Below, piece after piece: positions 17,690 to 24,486 of a stretch of 64,000 nt of DNA. Every line of letters starts with the position of its first letter. The stretch's first letter is position 1. The DNA is taken from positions 372,001 through 436,000 of the forward strand of contig NZ_JBFBLC010000002.1 of NCBI RefSeq assembly GCF_040702505.1, given 5' to 3'. The notes under the pieces were generated by a model. The model worked only from the letters and a program-made list of their open reading frames with translations, was not told the origin of the DNA and searched no databases. Source of the stretch: Terrabacter sp040702505 (GTDB lineage Bacteria; Actinomycetota; Actinomycetes; Actinomycetales; Dermatophilaceae). The position numbers were made by a program, and so were the translations under genes.

Positions 17690-17707
17690 GCGGCAGAAGT
17701 GTGCATT
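17690..17707 (+). repeat. GCGGCA boundary repeat copy, right edge of NTF2 cassette A
   Basis: GCGGCAGAAGTGTGCATT; 459 bp from the left copy, matching the 458-bp spacing around paralogue B. Confidence 0.45.
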
Positions 17708-17912
17708 CGCAGACGGACGGCCGTCAGGCGGTGCCGATTGTCCCCGGCTGTTGCGTGAACCTCAGCCGAGAACGGTTTCGAGGTGTCGCATGCCGCGGGT
17801 GCGGCCCTGCTACCCCACCGGATTCGGCCTCTTCCGAAGCGCAGCCTCCGATCCGGAAGCGCTCCGCCCGGAATCCCCCCTATTGTCGAACCACGCCCAC
17901 GAGAGGACTGGC

Positions 17913-18707
17913 ATGGCGACATTCGGCAATGAAGACCTCAGCGGTTCAACATTCGACTGGACCAACTTGAGCGGGTCGACCTTCCGCGCGGCGTCGCTGA
18001 GCAACGTGACCATCCGGGGCACCGACCTGCATCATGTGAAGATGACCGGCGTCGAGTTGATCGACGTCGACATCAGCGGCGAGATAGAGGGCCTGCGGAT
18101 AAACGGCGTTGACGTCACGCAGTTCGTCGCCGACGAAATGGACCGGCGCAATCCCGACCGGATAAAGATGCGCCCCGACGACCCGGCGGGATTCCGCGAG
18201 GCGTGGGATCTGCTGGAGGAGGTGTGGGGCGGCACCGTAGAGCGCGCGCGGCACCTCGACCCCGCGCTGCTGCACGAACGGGTCGACGGCGAGTGGTCCT
18301 TCATCGAGACGCTGCGTCATCTCAACTTCGCGACCGCGGCATGGATCGCGCGGGCGATCGACGGAGACTCTGCGCCCTGGCACCCACTCGACCGTCCCTG
18401 GGACGAGGCGCCGACCGACCGGGGCTTTCCCCGCGACCTCAACGCGCGGCCCACGTTGGATGACGTGCTGGAGATACGCCGCGAGCGACAGGCCGCTGTG
18501 CGCCGCGTGATTGAGGGCCTCACCGACGAAGCGCTCGCCGCCCCGTTCCGCCCGCCCGCCGACGGCGGCTGGCCTACTCCGGCGTACGAGCTAACGGTCA
18601 AGGACTGCCTGCGCATCGTGCTCAACGAGGAGTGGGAGCACCGGCAGTACGCCGAGCGCGACCTCGCGCAGCTGCAGCAGCAAGCCTCCGGAGGGGATGT
18701 GGGATGA
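17913..18707 (+). CDS. DinB-family protein with N-terminal pentapeptide repeats
   Basis: A 264-residue two-part protein. Residues 1-55 read as pentapeptide-repeat rungs (GNEDLSGSTFDWTNLSGSTF, then RAASLSNVTIRGTDL), a right-handed beta-helix. From about 90 it is a four-helix DinB/DUF664-like domain with candidate metal His in LRHLNFATAAWIARAI and EWEHRQYAERDL. DinB proteins include mycothiol- and bacillithiol-dependent transferases; thiol use is only a possibility here. GAGAGG lies seven bases before the ATG at 17913. The fusion is also known from other actinobacteria. Confidence 0.82.
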   Translation: MATFGNEDLSGSTFDWTNLSGSTFRAASLSNVTIRGTDLHHVKMTGVELIDVDISGEIEGLRINGVDVTQFVADEMDRRNPDRIKMRPDDPAGFREAWDLLEEVWGGTVERARHLDPALLHERVDGEWSFIETLRHLNFATAAWIARAIDGDSAPWHPLDRPWDEAPTDRGFPRDLNARPTLDDVLEIRRERQAAVRRVIEGLTDEALAAPFRPPADGGWPTPAYELTVKDCLRIVLNEEWEHRQYAERDLAQLQQQASGGDVG

Positions 18708-18835
18708 GCCTGGCCCTGTCATACAGGGTGGCCCGCTTAGCGCAGGTCCCCTCATCTGGCTTGAAGCTGCACGCCGTCGACGCGGAAGCGCGGTCACCCG
18801 GACGCCCCAGATCGCGCGCTCCCCGCGCACACTAA

Positions 18836-18853
18836 GCGGCAAATGAGTGCGTC
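18836..18853 (+). repeat. GCGGCA boundary repeat copy
   Basis: GCGGCAAATGAGTGCGTC; shares the AATGAGTGCGTC form with the copy at 24138. Confidence 0.55.
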
Positions 18854-18881
18854 CTTAAGGTGCGTCTGGCACGCTGCGTTG

Positions 18882-19256
18882 GTGTCCTTCGATGTCTTCT
18901 TCCAAGGGTTCATCGCAGGGGAGTCGTCAGAGCATGGCGGCTCCCAGATGCGCGAAGTGCTAGCGCCCTACGTCATGACGCGGAAAGGGTCGTTCTGGCG
19001 GGTGCAGATCGGCGATGGTCAGGCCGATGTGTACCTGAGTGATGACGGGATGATGGCAAATCACATCTCCGGGCAAGACCCGTGGCACGTGCTCCTTGCA
19101 GGAGCTCAGGCGGCGAACTGGGTGATCATGCCGATGGACAGGCCCACGTGCCTCACTCAGCCGGGGCAACACGATGAACTTCCTGAAGAGCTTACGGAGG
19201 ACGTCGTTTTCGTTGAGACGGCGGCCGAGTTGCTATCGGTGATCGAGAGAGCCTGA
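18882..19256 (+). CDS. hypothetical protein
   Basis: A 124-residue protein beginning VSFDVFFQGFIAGESSEHGG. This opening resembles a common small family of actinobacterial hypothetical proteins starting MSFDV-F-Q-F. GTG at 18882 was chosen; the upstream ATG at 18843 lies inside a boundary repeat. The rest has strands FWRVQIGDGQADVYLSDDGM and a helical end FVETAAELLSVIERA. No signal peptide. Role unknown. The stop is followed within two bases by the next repeat copy. Confidence 0.62.
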   Translation: MSFDVFFQGFIAGESSEHGGSQMREVLAPYVMTRKGSFWRVQIGDGQADVYLSDDGMMANHISGQDPWHVLLAGAQAANWVIMPMDRPTCLTQPGQHDELPEELTEDVVFVETAAELLSVIERA

Positions 19257-19258
19257 TC

Positions 19259-19276
19259 GCGGCAGATCCGCGCGTT
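19259..19276 (+). repeat. GCGGCA boundary repeat copy, left edge of NTF2 cassette B
   Basis: GCGGCAGATCCGCGCGTTCT then CGGTTCAGTCCT, shared with the copy at 17231. Confidence 0.7.
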
Positions 19277-19282
19277 CTCGGT

Positions 19283-19675
19283 TCAGTCCTGGATGGTGTC
19301 GGTGGCCTGAGACCATCGGCAGCGCCAGCCCGCAACGGCATCACGTAGGTAGGAGTCCATATGCCAGCACTCCAGATGGCCGCCGCCGTGTGGCGTCTTG
19401 AGGTCGATGACCGACAGGTACCGGACAACGGCTAGGTCGCCGCTGCGCAGGACCTCGATCGGAGTGACGGCCTCGAATCGGGTGTAGCTCACTGAGCCGT
19501 CGCACAGGCCGCCGACGTATCGCTCCCGATCCCAGATACCGCCACCCGGGCTACACAGGACGAAGTCCGGGTCATGCAAGGCCCACAACGCTGGCCCGTC
19601 GGCAGTGACGATCGAATGCAAGCGCGCCCGTTCGATCGCAGTCAGGTCATCCGAGGTCTGATCGACTACGTCCAT
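19283..19675 (-). CDS. NTF2-like (DUF4440-type) protein, paralogue B
   Basis: A 130-residue paralogue of the protein at 17255-17647, beginning MDVVDQTSDDLTAIERARL and differing at a modest number of positions (for example HMDSYLRDAV against HLDTYLRDAA). The start at 19675 was set by alignment with paralogue A; the frame is open further upstream but there runs into a boundary repeat. DNA similarity continues beyond both ends of the gene, so this is a duplicated unit. Function unknown. Confidence 0.8.
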   Translation of the reverse strand: MDVVDQTSDDLTAIERARLHSIVTADGPALWALHDPDFVLCSPGGGIWDRERYVGGLCDGSVSYTRFEAVTPIEVLRSGDLAVVRYLSVIDLKTPHGGGHLECWHMDSYLRDAVAGWRCRWSQATDTIQD

Positions 19676-19716
19676 CGGGGAAGCCTCGCACTTCGGGGAC
19701 TGCAAACGCACCACGC

Positions 19717-19734
19717 GCGGCATGTGCGGACGTT
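19717..19734 (+). repeat. GCGGCA boundary repeat copy, right edge of NTF2 cassette B
   Basis: GCGGCATGTGCGGACGTTGG, close to consensus. Confidence 0.65.
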
Positions 19735-19759
19735 GGCGGGTTGCTCGCTTCCGCCTCAC

Positions 19760-20251
19760 CTACGGGTGTCCAGCCCTCCAGCCGGCGCGAACGCGCCAGA
19801 CTGTCATTGCGACCCAGAACAGGCCACAGACCCAGAGCCACCCGGACGCGGTAGGGGCGGCCATGAACGAGAAAGCGGCAGCGCCGGCGAAGTACACGAC
19901 GTGCAGGAAGGCGATGCGCTGGACCCAGCCTGGCTTCGCTCGGCCGAACGGGTCGAGGAGCGGGCGACCTGCCACCGCGGCGAACACTACGACCGCCAGA
20001 ACACCGCCGGCGTTGCCGATCAAGGCGATCCCGAGATACTTCAAGCCGACCGGCCACGGGTGCTTGACCCCGGGCCACGACGCCACGAGGACCGCCACGC
20101 CTGTGAGCAGGGCCGCGAGCCCTCCGGCGATGTCGCGGCCTGTCCAGACCACCGGCTTCCGGGGCTGGGCCAGCTTGCGTGGAGGCTGCACCGGCCAGCT
20201 GACGTCCTTCGTCAGGTGAGGAATGGCCGGGTCTCTCTCCACGGAGGTCAC
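19760..20251 (-). CDS. four-helix membrane protein, unknown
   Basis: An inner-membrane protein with four predicted membrane segments: AGGLAALLTGVAVLVASW, LGIALIGNAGGVLAVVVFAA, RIAFLHVVYFAGAAAFSFMA and WLWVCGLFWVAMTVW. With GTG at 20251 it has 163 residues; the frame stays open to an ATG at 20323, so the true start may be earlier. No family recognised. It has one repeat copy on each side. Confidence 0.6.
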   Translation of the reverse strand: MTSVERDPAIPHLTKDVSWPVQPPRKLAQPRKPVVWTGRDIAGGLAALLTGVAVLVASWPGVKHPWPVGLKYLGIALIGNAGGVLAVVVFAAVAGRPLLDPFGRAKPGWVQRIAFLHVVYFAGAAAFSFMAAPTASGWLWVCGLFWVAMTVWRVRAGWRAGHP

Positions 20252-20373
20252 GGTAGAGCGCACGGGGCCCGTTAGACGATGAATCGGCAACCTTTGAGCC
20301 GCGCTCTTCAGTGTGGTGCGCACTGCGGCGCCTCAGGAACATCAGGATCTCGGCACGATCGGTCGCACCATCC

Positions 20374-20391
20374 GCGGCATGAGCGGTAAAC
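20374..20391 (+). repeat. GCGGCA boundary repeat copy
   Basis: GCGGCATGAGCGGTAAACGG, the same subtype as the hairpin copy at 16181 but without the second arm. Confidence 0.7.
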
Positions 20392-20463
20392 GGCTTTGGC
20401 AGATTGACGAGGCGGGGCAAGACTCGTGCGACGCCCGTCGGTCGTTCCGGAGATTCGCCTACC

Positions 20464-20850
20464 GTGACCGTCGTGGCAGGCCAAGCGGACCGACGGGCAG
20501 CGTTACGGGCACTCTGGTTCCCAGCTGCGATCCCTGCAGTTCTGGCCCTCTGCGTGGCTCTCTCTTTCGCGACGGGGGAGGCCTGGCCGCTTGCCGTGGC
20601 CGTTGGTTCGTTTGCACTGCTGGACGCGGCCTCGGCGCGACTCGTGCGGGCGTACGTTGACGAGCACCCAGCCGCCGCGCGCGGCACCTACACGGCCGCT
20701 ACGCCGGCCTATATGCGTTACTGGGCCCGGCGCGCTGATGTTGATTGGCGCCTTCCGGCGGCTGTGCTCTGGGGAGGCGCCGGGCTCCTTGGATGCTTCT
20801 TCATCTTCTTGGCCCTCCACGCAGTCTGGGATTTCGCCGTAGCTGGCTAG
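20464..20850 (+). CDS. small membrane protein, unknown
   Basis: A 128-residue protein with hydrophobic segments FPAAIPAVLALCVALSF, WPLAVAVGSFALLDA and WGGAGLLGCFFIFLALHAVW, the last near the C-terminus. GTG at 20464 was chosen; the longer frame reaches back toward a repeat. No family recognised. The stop is followed ten bases later by a repeat copy. Confidence 0.55.
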   Translation: MTVVAGQADRRAALRALWFPAAIPAVLALCVALSFATGEAWPLAVAVGSFALLDAASARLVRAYVDEHPAAARGTYTAATPAYMRYWARRADVDWRLPAAVLWGGAGLLGCFFIFLALHAVWDFAVAG

Positions 20851-20859
20851 GCGCGTAGC

Positions 20860-20877
20860 GCGGCATGAGCGGTAGAC
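20860..20877 (+). repeat. GCGGCA boundary repeat copy
   Basis: GCGGCATGAGCGGTAGAC, followed by CACGCTGATGCTCGG as at 16181. Confidence 0.7.
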
Positions 20878-20912
20878 GTCTCACGCTGATGCTCGGGCGG
20901 TGGCCGATCTCA

Positions 20913-21200
20913 TCACTCGCTCGTCCTTGCCTGCGTGTCCGGCTGTCCATGCTTTGTGGTTGGTAGCCAGAGGCGAACGATCACTGTGACTGCGACGGCG
21001 AGGCATGCGAGTCCCAAGAGCGCGAAGCACGTGGTTAGGGGGACGATTTCCCCTGTGCCGTTATCCCGCACGCTCTGTATGTACAGCATCGCCCGCAGGA
21101 ATGCGGCTGCAGTTGCGAGGCACCAAGCGATCGTGGCAAATCGCCGAAGCTGAAGTGCGCCCCCGACAACGCAGCCAGCGCAGACGAAGTACAAGAACAC
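20913..21200 (-). CDS. small membrane protein, unknown
   Basis: A 95-residue protein with a GTG start and three hydrophobic segments (FLYFVCAGCVVGGAL, TIAWCLATAAAFLRAMLYI, CFALLGLACLAVAVTVIVRL) and a polar tail. No family recognised. A separate short hydrophobic frame ends 25 bp upstream (21225-21293), so a frameshifted or two-peptide arrangement is possible. Confidence 0.5.
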   Translation of the reverse strand: MFLYFVCAGCVVGGALQLRRFATIAWCLATAAAFLRAMLYIQSVRDNGTGEIVPLTTCFALLGLACLAVAVTVIVRLWLPTTKHGQPDTQARTSE

Positions 21201-21543
21201 TGTGATCTCGACAGAGCTTCCGCCTCACGACGCCAACGTCGTGTAGATGCCGACTGCGATACCAAGCCAGATAAGAACCACGGCGCGCTTCACCTTCTCC
21301 CCGCTTGTTATCAGACAATACTCAGCCTTGCCGCGCGGGCGACGAGCATGTCGAGCCATCCGGGGACTCAGCGCCAGGCCACGCCGTGCGGATGCGCCAT
21401 GCGTGGTAGCCGACCGCGCCCCACTTGGCCAGTTCGCCAGCCCCTGATGTGCAGCCGCATGGCGGGAATCTCGAACTCGACTCTGACGACGCCCTGTCAT
21501 CGGCAGGACCGCGGATCGCGGCAAAGTAGTGCGGTCCCGCGCG
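21201..21543. other. 343-bp gap without a convincing gene
   Basis: It holds one boundary repeat (21518-21535) and, on the minus strand, a 22-residue hydrophobic frame (21225-21293) preceded by GGGGAG. Nothing else is recognised. Confidence 0.5.
21518..21535 (+). repeat. GCGGCA boundary repeat copy
   Basis: GCGGCAAAGTAGTGCGGTCC lies 9 bp from the 3' end of the Imm1-like gene. Confidence 0.45.
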
Positions 21544-21945
21544 TCAGAGACGCACCCACACGCCTAGGCCTTCGACGTCGGCACCCTTCGCGAACGCGTT
21601 GAGGACGTCGATACCGCGAGCTGCTGTCGTGATGAACCTGCCAGTGAAACCCGCGGGGTCGTCCTGAATCTGGAAGTCGCGGATCTCGTCAGCCGGGACT
21701 TGCCCGGTGCCCTCGAGAAGGAGGCATGTCTCGGCATCGTCGAAGCGGTGAACGACGGCCAGGTCTTCGTTGATCGACAGGGTGAGTGCAGGGTAGGCGG
21801 AGCCGGCCCTGGCGACTTCCGTGTAGCCGGTTCCTTGACGCAACAGTTGGGCCAACTGCTGGCGATAGTCCTCGTGTTCCGAGGTTCTCAGCACCTGGTG
21901 AGCCCGTCCGGTTGCTGGTGGTATCACGGTCCATTCGACGTCCAT
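21544..21945 (-). CDS. Imm1-like immunity protein (orphan)
   Basis: A 133-residue protein whose layout fits the Imm1 family of polymorphic-toxin immunity proteins: YPALTLSINEDLAVVHRFDD, then a D-D-P-A-G-F-like segment (IQDDPAGFTGRFITTAARGI) and VEGLGVWVRL at the end. AGGAGGAGCGC directly precedes the ATG at 21945. No toxin gene adjoins it. It may be an orphan immunity gene protecting against toxins from neighbours (inference). The assignment is by pattern only. Confidence 0.55.
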   Translation of the reverse strand: MDVEWTVIPPATGRAHQVLRTSEHEDYRQQLAQLLRQGTGYTEVARAGSAYPALTLSINEDLAVVHRFDDAETCLLLEGTGQVPADEIRDFQIQDDPAGFTGRFITTAARGIDVLNAFAKGADVEGLGVWVRL

Positions 21946-22023
21946 GCGCTCCTCCTCGACGGAATCTTCGCGGCTTGGGATCGCCTTCGACAACGTCCTC
22001 AACTCGGCAGGACCGCGCGGACA

Positions 22024-22041
22024 GCGGCAAATCCGGACGTT
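22024..22041 (+). repeat. GCGGCA boundary repeat copy
   Basis: GCGGCAAATCCGGACGTTCT, the copy closest to the apparent consensus. Confidence 0.75.
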
Positions 22042-22051
22042 CTCGGGGGGC

Positions 22052-22498
22052 CTATGAGAGCGCGTGGACCAGCCAACGATTGCGCTGCGTCAACAGGCGG
22101 GTCATGTATTTGGTCAGGATCACGGCGTCGACCAGACGGCCGATCGGGCCGGCCGGTGATGTGAACTCCACCGTGTCAGTCATCAAAGTCGTCTTCTCGC
22201 GCTGCTCGAAGACATGTTCATGCCACCAATGTGCAAACGGTCCCGATACCTGCTCGTCGACGAAGCGGTTGGGAGCGACCAGATCGGTGATCCGAGACGT
22301 CATGGTGAACGGTAGGCCGAAGTGTCGGGCACGCCATGTGACAGTGTCGCCAAGCTCCATCACGCCAGCACGGACGCCACCGACGACGCGCTCACCCGAT
22401 CGAGACATGGATGCGGTGTGGGCATCGACAGACAGACTCAGCTCGAAGCACCGTTGAGCCGATGCAGGGACGCTCGTTGCCAACACGATTCGCGGCAC
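22052..22498 (-). CDS. SRPBCC family protein
   Basis: A 148-residue START/Bet v1-like protein: opening RIVLATSVPASAQRCFELSL, middle VTWRARHFGLPFTMTSRITD, then FVDEQVSGPFAHWWHEHVFE, and a long C-terminal helix LVDAVILTKYMTRLLTQRN. These are the features of cyclase/dehydrase-like SRPBCC proteins that bind hydrophobic ligands. GTG at 22498 was chosen; an ATG at 22555 lies inside a repeat copy. Ligand unknown. Confidence 0.8.
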   Translation of the reverse strand: MPRIVLATSVPASAQRCFELSLSVDAHTASMSRSGERVVGGVRAGVMELGDTVTWRARHFGLPFTMTSRITDLVAPNRFVDEQVSGPFAHWWHEHVFEQREKTTLMTDTVEFTSPAGPIGRLVDAVILTKYMTRLLTQRNRWLVHALS

Positions 22499-22548
22499 CC
22501 GCCAACCGTATAGGGCTGCACGTCGCCCGCACCTTGGTAGAGCGATCA

Positions 22549-22566
22549 GCGGCATGGTCGGGCGAT
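22549..22566 (+). repeat. GCGGCA boundary repeat copy (first of a pair)
   Basis: GCGGCATGGTCGGGCGAT; a second copy starts 34 bp later. Confidence 0.55.
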
Positions 22567-22582
22567 CGTAGTCGCCCTCAGA

Positions 22583-22600
22583 GCGGCATGTTCGGACGAG
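22583..22600 (+). repeat. GCGGCA boundary repeat copy (second of a pair)
   Basis: GCGGCATGTTCGGACGAG; two copies in a row suggest loss of an intervening gene. Confidence 0.65.
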
Positions 22601-22618
22601 TAGGGCTCCGCGCAGAGC

Positions 22619-23002
22619 TCACCCGTTGGTCGAGACGGTCAACTTGGAACCGGTGATCCCGTCAAGGAGCGTGCGTCCGTCCAATGGATGCTGAAGGTGA
22701 ACCTCGGCACGCATGCGGTGCTCTGATGCTGCACAGGCCCCGCCGACGGTTCGTGTCTTCACATGCAGGGTGAGCGTCACAGATTCCTGGTTCTCGCTCG
22801 CGCTCAGCGATGCACTCTGACACCCGCCGCCGACAGTCTCAGTGGCCAAGTTCGTGCCCGCGGAATCGGTCGACACGGCGTTCGTGATGGGTCGATCCGC
22901 GTTCGACTCATTCAGGCCCGAGGACGAGCAACCGGCCAATGCCAAGGTGGCCGCTGCGGCGATGGCCAGTGCACCGCCGGTCGCGCGCCAGGAGGTGCTC
23001 AT
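22619..23002 (-). CDS. putative small lipoprotein
   Basis: A 127-residue protein with a hydrophobic signal ALAIAAAATLALAGC (lipobox Cys25), so probably lipid-anchored on the outer face. The mature part has paired Cys (GGGCQSAS and GGACAASEHR) that could form a disulphide, and an alternating polar/hydrophobic pattern VTLTLHVKTRT. No family recognised. An AGAAG lies next to the ATG. Confidence 0.65.
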   Translation of the reverse strand: MSTSWRATGGALAIAAAATLALAGCSSSGLNESNADRPITNAVSTDSAGTNLATETVGGGCQSASLSASENQESVTLTLHVKTRTVGGACAASEHRMRAEVHLQHPLDGRTLLDGITGSKLTVSTNG

Positions 23003-23352
23003 CTTCTGATGCTTTCATTCACCGAGCACACGGCTTGGCAAAGCACGCAAATCCTCCTCCAGGCCTTCGCGCGGGTAGCGGCATTTCCGGATGTTGCCGC
23101 GCGCCCTCAGGGCCGCCGTTCGCGGCGGCAAAATACACGGGCCCTGCTCGCATCCGCCCTGGCCCTTGTCACGGGGGGATGCTCCTCCGCGGTGGTCCGG
23201 ACAAGGCCCGTCGCCGCTGCCCTCGTCAGCGGCGCTCTCGCGGGGCTCGCCCTAGATCTGGTGACGTTCATCCTCGTGACCATCGCGTTCCCGCAGACGC
23301 CGGATCCGATCCAATGCAGATGCGGCCGACAACGGCGGGACCGGCCCCTCCC
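23003..23352. other. 350-bp gap with a repeat hairpin and a possible membrane-protein remnant
   Basis: Besides the hairpin repeat at 23078-23100, the plus strand around 23150-23330 reads VSGALAGLALDLVTFILVTI in one frame. This is a membrane-segment-like stretch without a good start or ending, perhaps a gene fragment. Confidence 0.4.
23078..23100 (+). repeat. GCGGCA boundary repeat copy, hairpin form
   Basis: GCGGCA, loop TTTCCGGATGT, then TGCCGC: a perfect 6-bp inverted repeat around the conserved TCCGGA core. Confidence 0.75.
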
Positions 23353-23904
23353 TCAGCGCTGCGCCGTCGCCTCCGACTTCAAGGTCGCGATCTGCTCAGC
23401 GCTCAGGTACGAGGCCGCCTGTCGGGACACCAGCGCCAGAGTGGCCATATCCACCTGCGTCAGGCTCCCCGCACGGTCGGTGTAGCGGGCCGGCAGCGTC
23501 ACCGGTCGCAGAGACAGCTTGGCCAAGGTCAGCCTGCAAAACTCGTACGGGCTCAGAGCCCCCGACTGGAGGTCTTCGAGAAGGTGGCGCACCCCTGGCG
23601 CGAACTGGGACAGATCCACGGGGGCTGAAGTCCGTCCGGCACTGTTCGTCTGCGGGCTGCTCACGGGCCGGTACGGGCCAGGCGGAGCCAGTATCGGCGC
23701 CGTCGGTGTGGGCGGCCCCCCGTGCGGACGATGCGTGTGGCCGAGCTGACCGGGCTGACTTGTCGGGCTCGGCTGCCCCTCCGCGGCCACGGCGGTACTC
23801 GCCGGCGCATCGGCGCTGACCTGGCCGCAGCCGGCCAGCAGCGCAGCGCTCAGAGCGCCGGCACTGAATGCACCCCAAGGCCGTGGTGAACGCCTCCTGC
23901 CCAT
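23353..23904 (-). CDS. putative lipoprotein
   Basis: A 183-residue protein with signal AFSAGALSAALLAGC (lipobox Cys26), then about 70 Pro/Thr/Gly-rich residues that look like an extracellular linker, and a helical C-terminal domain (HLLEDLQSGALSPYEFCRLT and SAEQIATLKSEATAQR). ATG at 23904 follows a GGGGGG stretch by six bases. An earlier ATG at 23937 would lengthen the basic N-terminus. No family recognised. Confidence 0.62.
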   Translation of the reverse strand: MGRRRSPRPWGAFSAGALSAALLAGCGQVSADAPASTAVAAEGQPSPTSQPGQLGHTHRPHGGPPTPTAPILAPPGPYRPVSSPQTNSAGRTSAPVDLSQFAPGVRHLLEDLQSGALSPYEFCRLTLAKLSLRPVTLPARYTDRAGSLTQVDMATLALVSRQAASYLSAEQIATLKSEATAQR

Positions 23905-24210
23905 ATCGCACCCCCCTGTCGGCCGCCCCCGCGGCACGGACGCAGATCTACGGGCCGGTCCCGGCCCGGAGCCCCGCGACTCTCTCCCAGTCCGACGAGG
24001 GCCGTGCGGGCGACACGGCGCCCAACGGTTTCTACCGTGACGGACACGGAGGCACTTGTCACGATTTCGCTGTAAGTCGCATCACGGCGGTGGACTGTGC
24101 GTACGGCTCCGCGCGCCTGTGCCCGGGTTTCCGCGGAGCGGCAGATGAGTGCGTTGCGCTGGCGCCCGTCGCGTCTTGTCCCTCCGTTCGCGGCACAGCC
24201 CTCAGCTACC
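23905..24210. other. 306-bp gap without a convincing gene
   Basis: It contains one boundary repeat (24138-24155). No frame on either strand looks coding. Confidence 0.5.
24138..24155 (+). repeat. GCGGCA boundary repeat copy
   Basis: GCGGCAGATGAGTGCGTTGC, same subtype as the copy at 18836. Confidence 0.55.
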
Positions 24211-24453
24211 TCAGGCCATTGGAGTGACCGTGACGAACGCGCGCCAGACTGTTGGCTCGCAATCAGGTCCGTTGGGCTGATACGCCGTCGGGACGACCCT
24301 CGTCGTCTGCCCAGCGACCAAGGCCTCTGACCATTGACGGCGAACCGTAACGCGTACAGGGGTAGGCCATCCCGAGACAAGACCACGGTTCATGACGAAG
24401 AGCCGCTCGGTCGTGCTGGCCACTGACGGTTCGACCGTGCACTGTCCGGCCAC
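24211..24453 (-). CDS. small hypothetical protein or gene remnant
   Basis: An 80-residue frame with a GTG start, beginning VAGQCTVEPSVASTTERLFV and ending WRAFVTVTPMA. Its composition resembles the C-terminal part of a secreted or surface protein, but no signal peptide is present. The large gene upstream ends 34 bp before it, so it may be a truncated gene. Unrecognised. Confidence 0.3.
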   Translation of the reverse strand: MAGQCTVEPSVASTTERLFVMNRGLVSGWPTPVRVTVRRQWSEALVAGQTTRVVPTAYQPNGPDCEPTVWRAFVTVTPMA

Positions 24454-24486
24454 GCAGACCTCGACGAAGACTGGGCGCTCGGCCGG

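Noticed and set aside
18843..18881. Upstream ATG start for the protein at 18882
   Set aside because: The ATG is part of a boundary repeat and the family-like opening VSFDVFFQGF starts at the GTG.
21225..21293. 22-residue hydrophobic peptide gene
   Set aside because: Too short to support; the ribosome site is only three bases from the GTG.
23150..23485. Membrane protein gene in the 23-kb gap
   Set aside because: Only one membrane-like stretch, no good start, and the frame continues into noise opposite the next gene.
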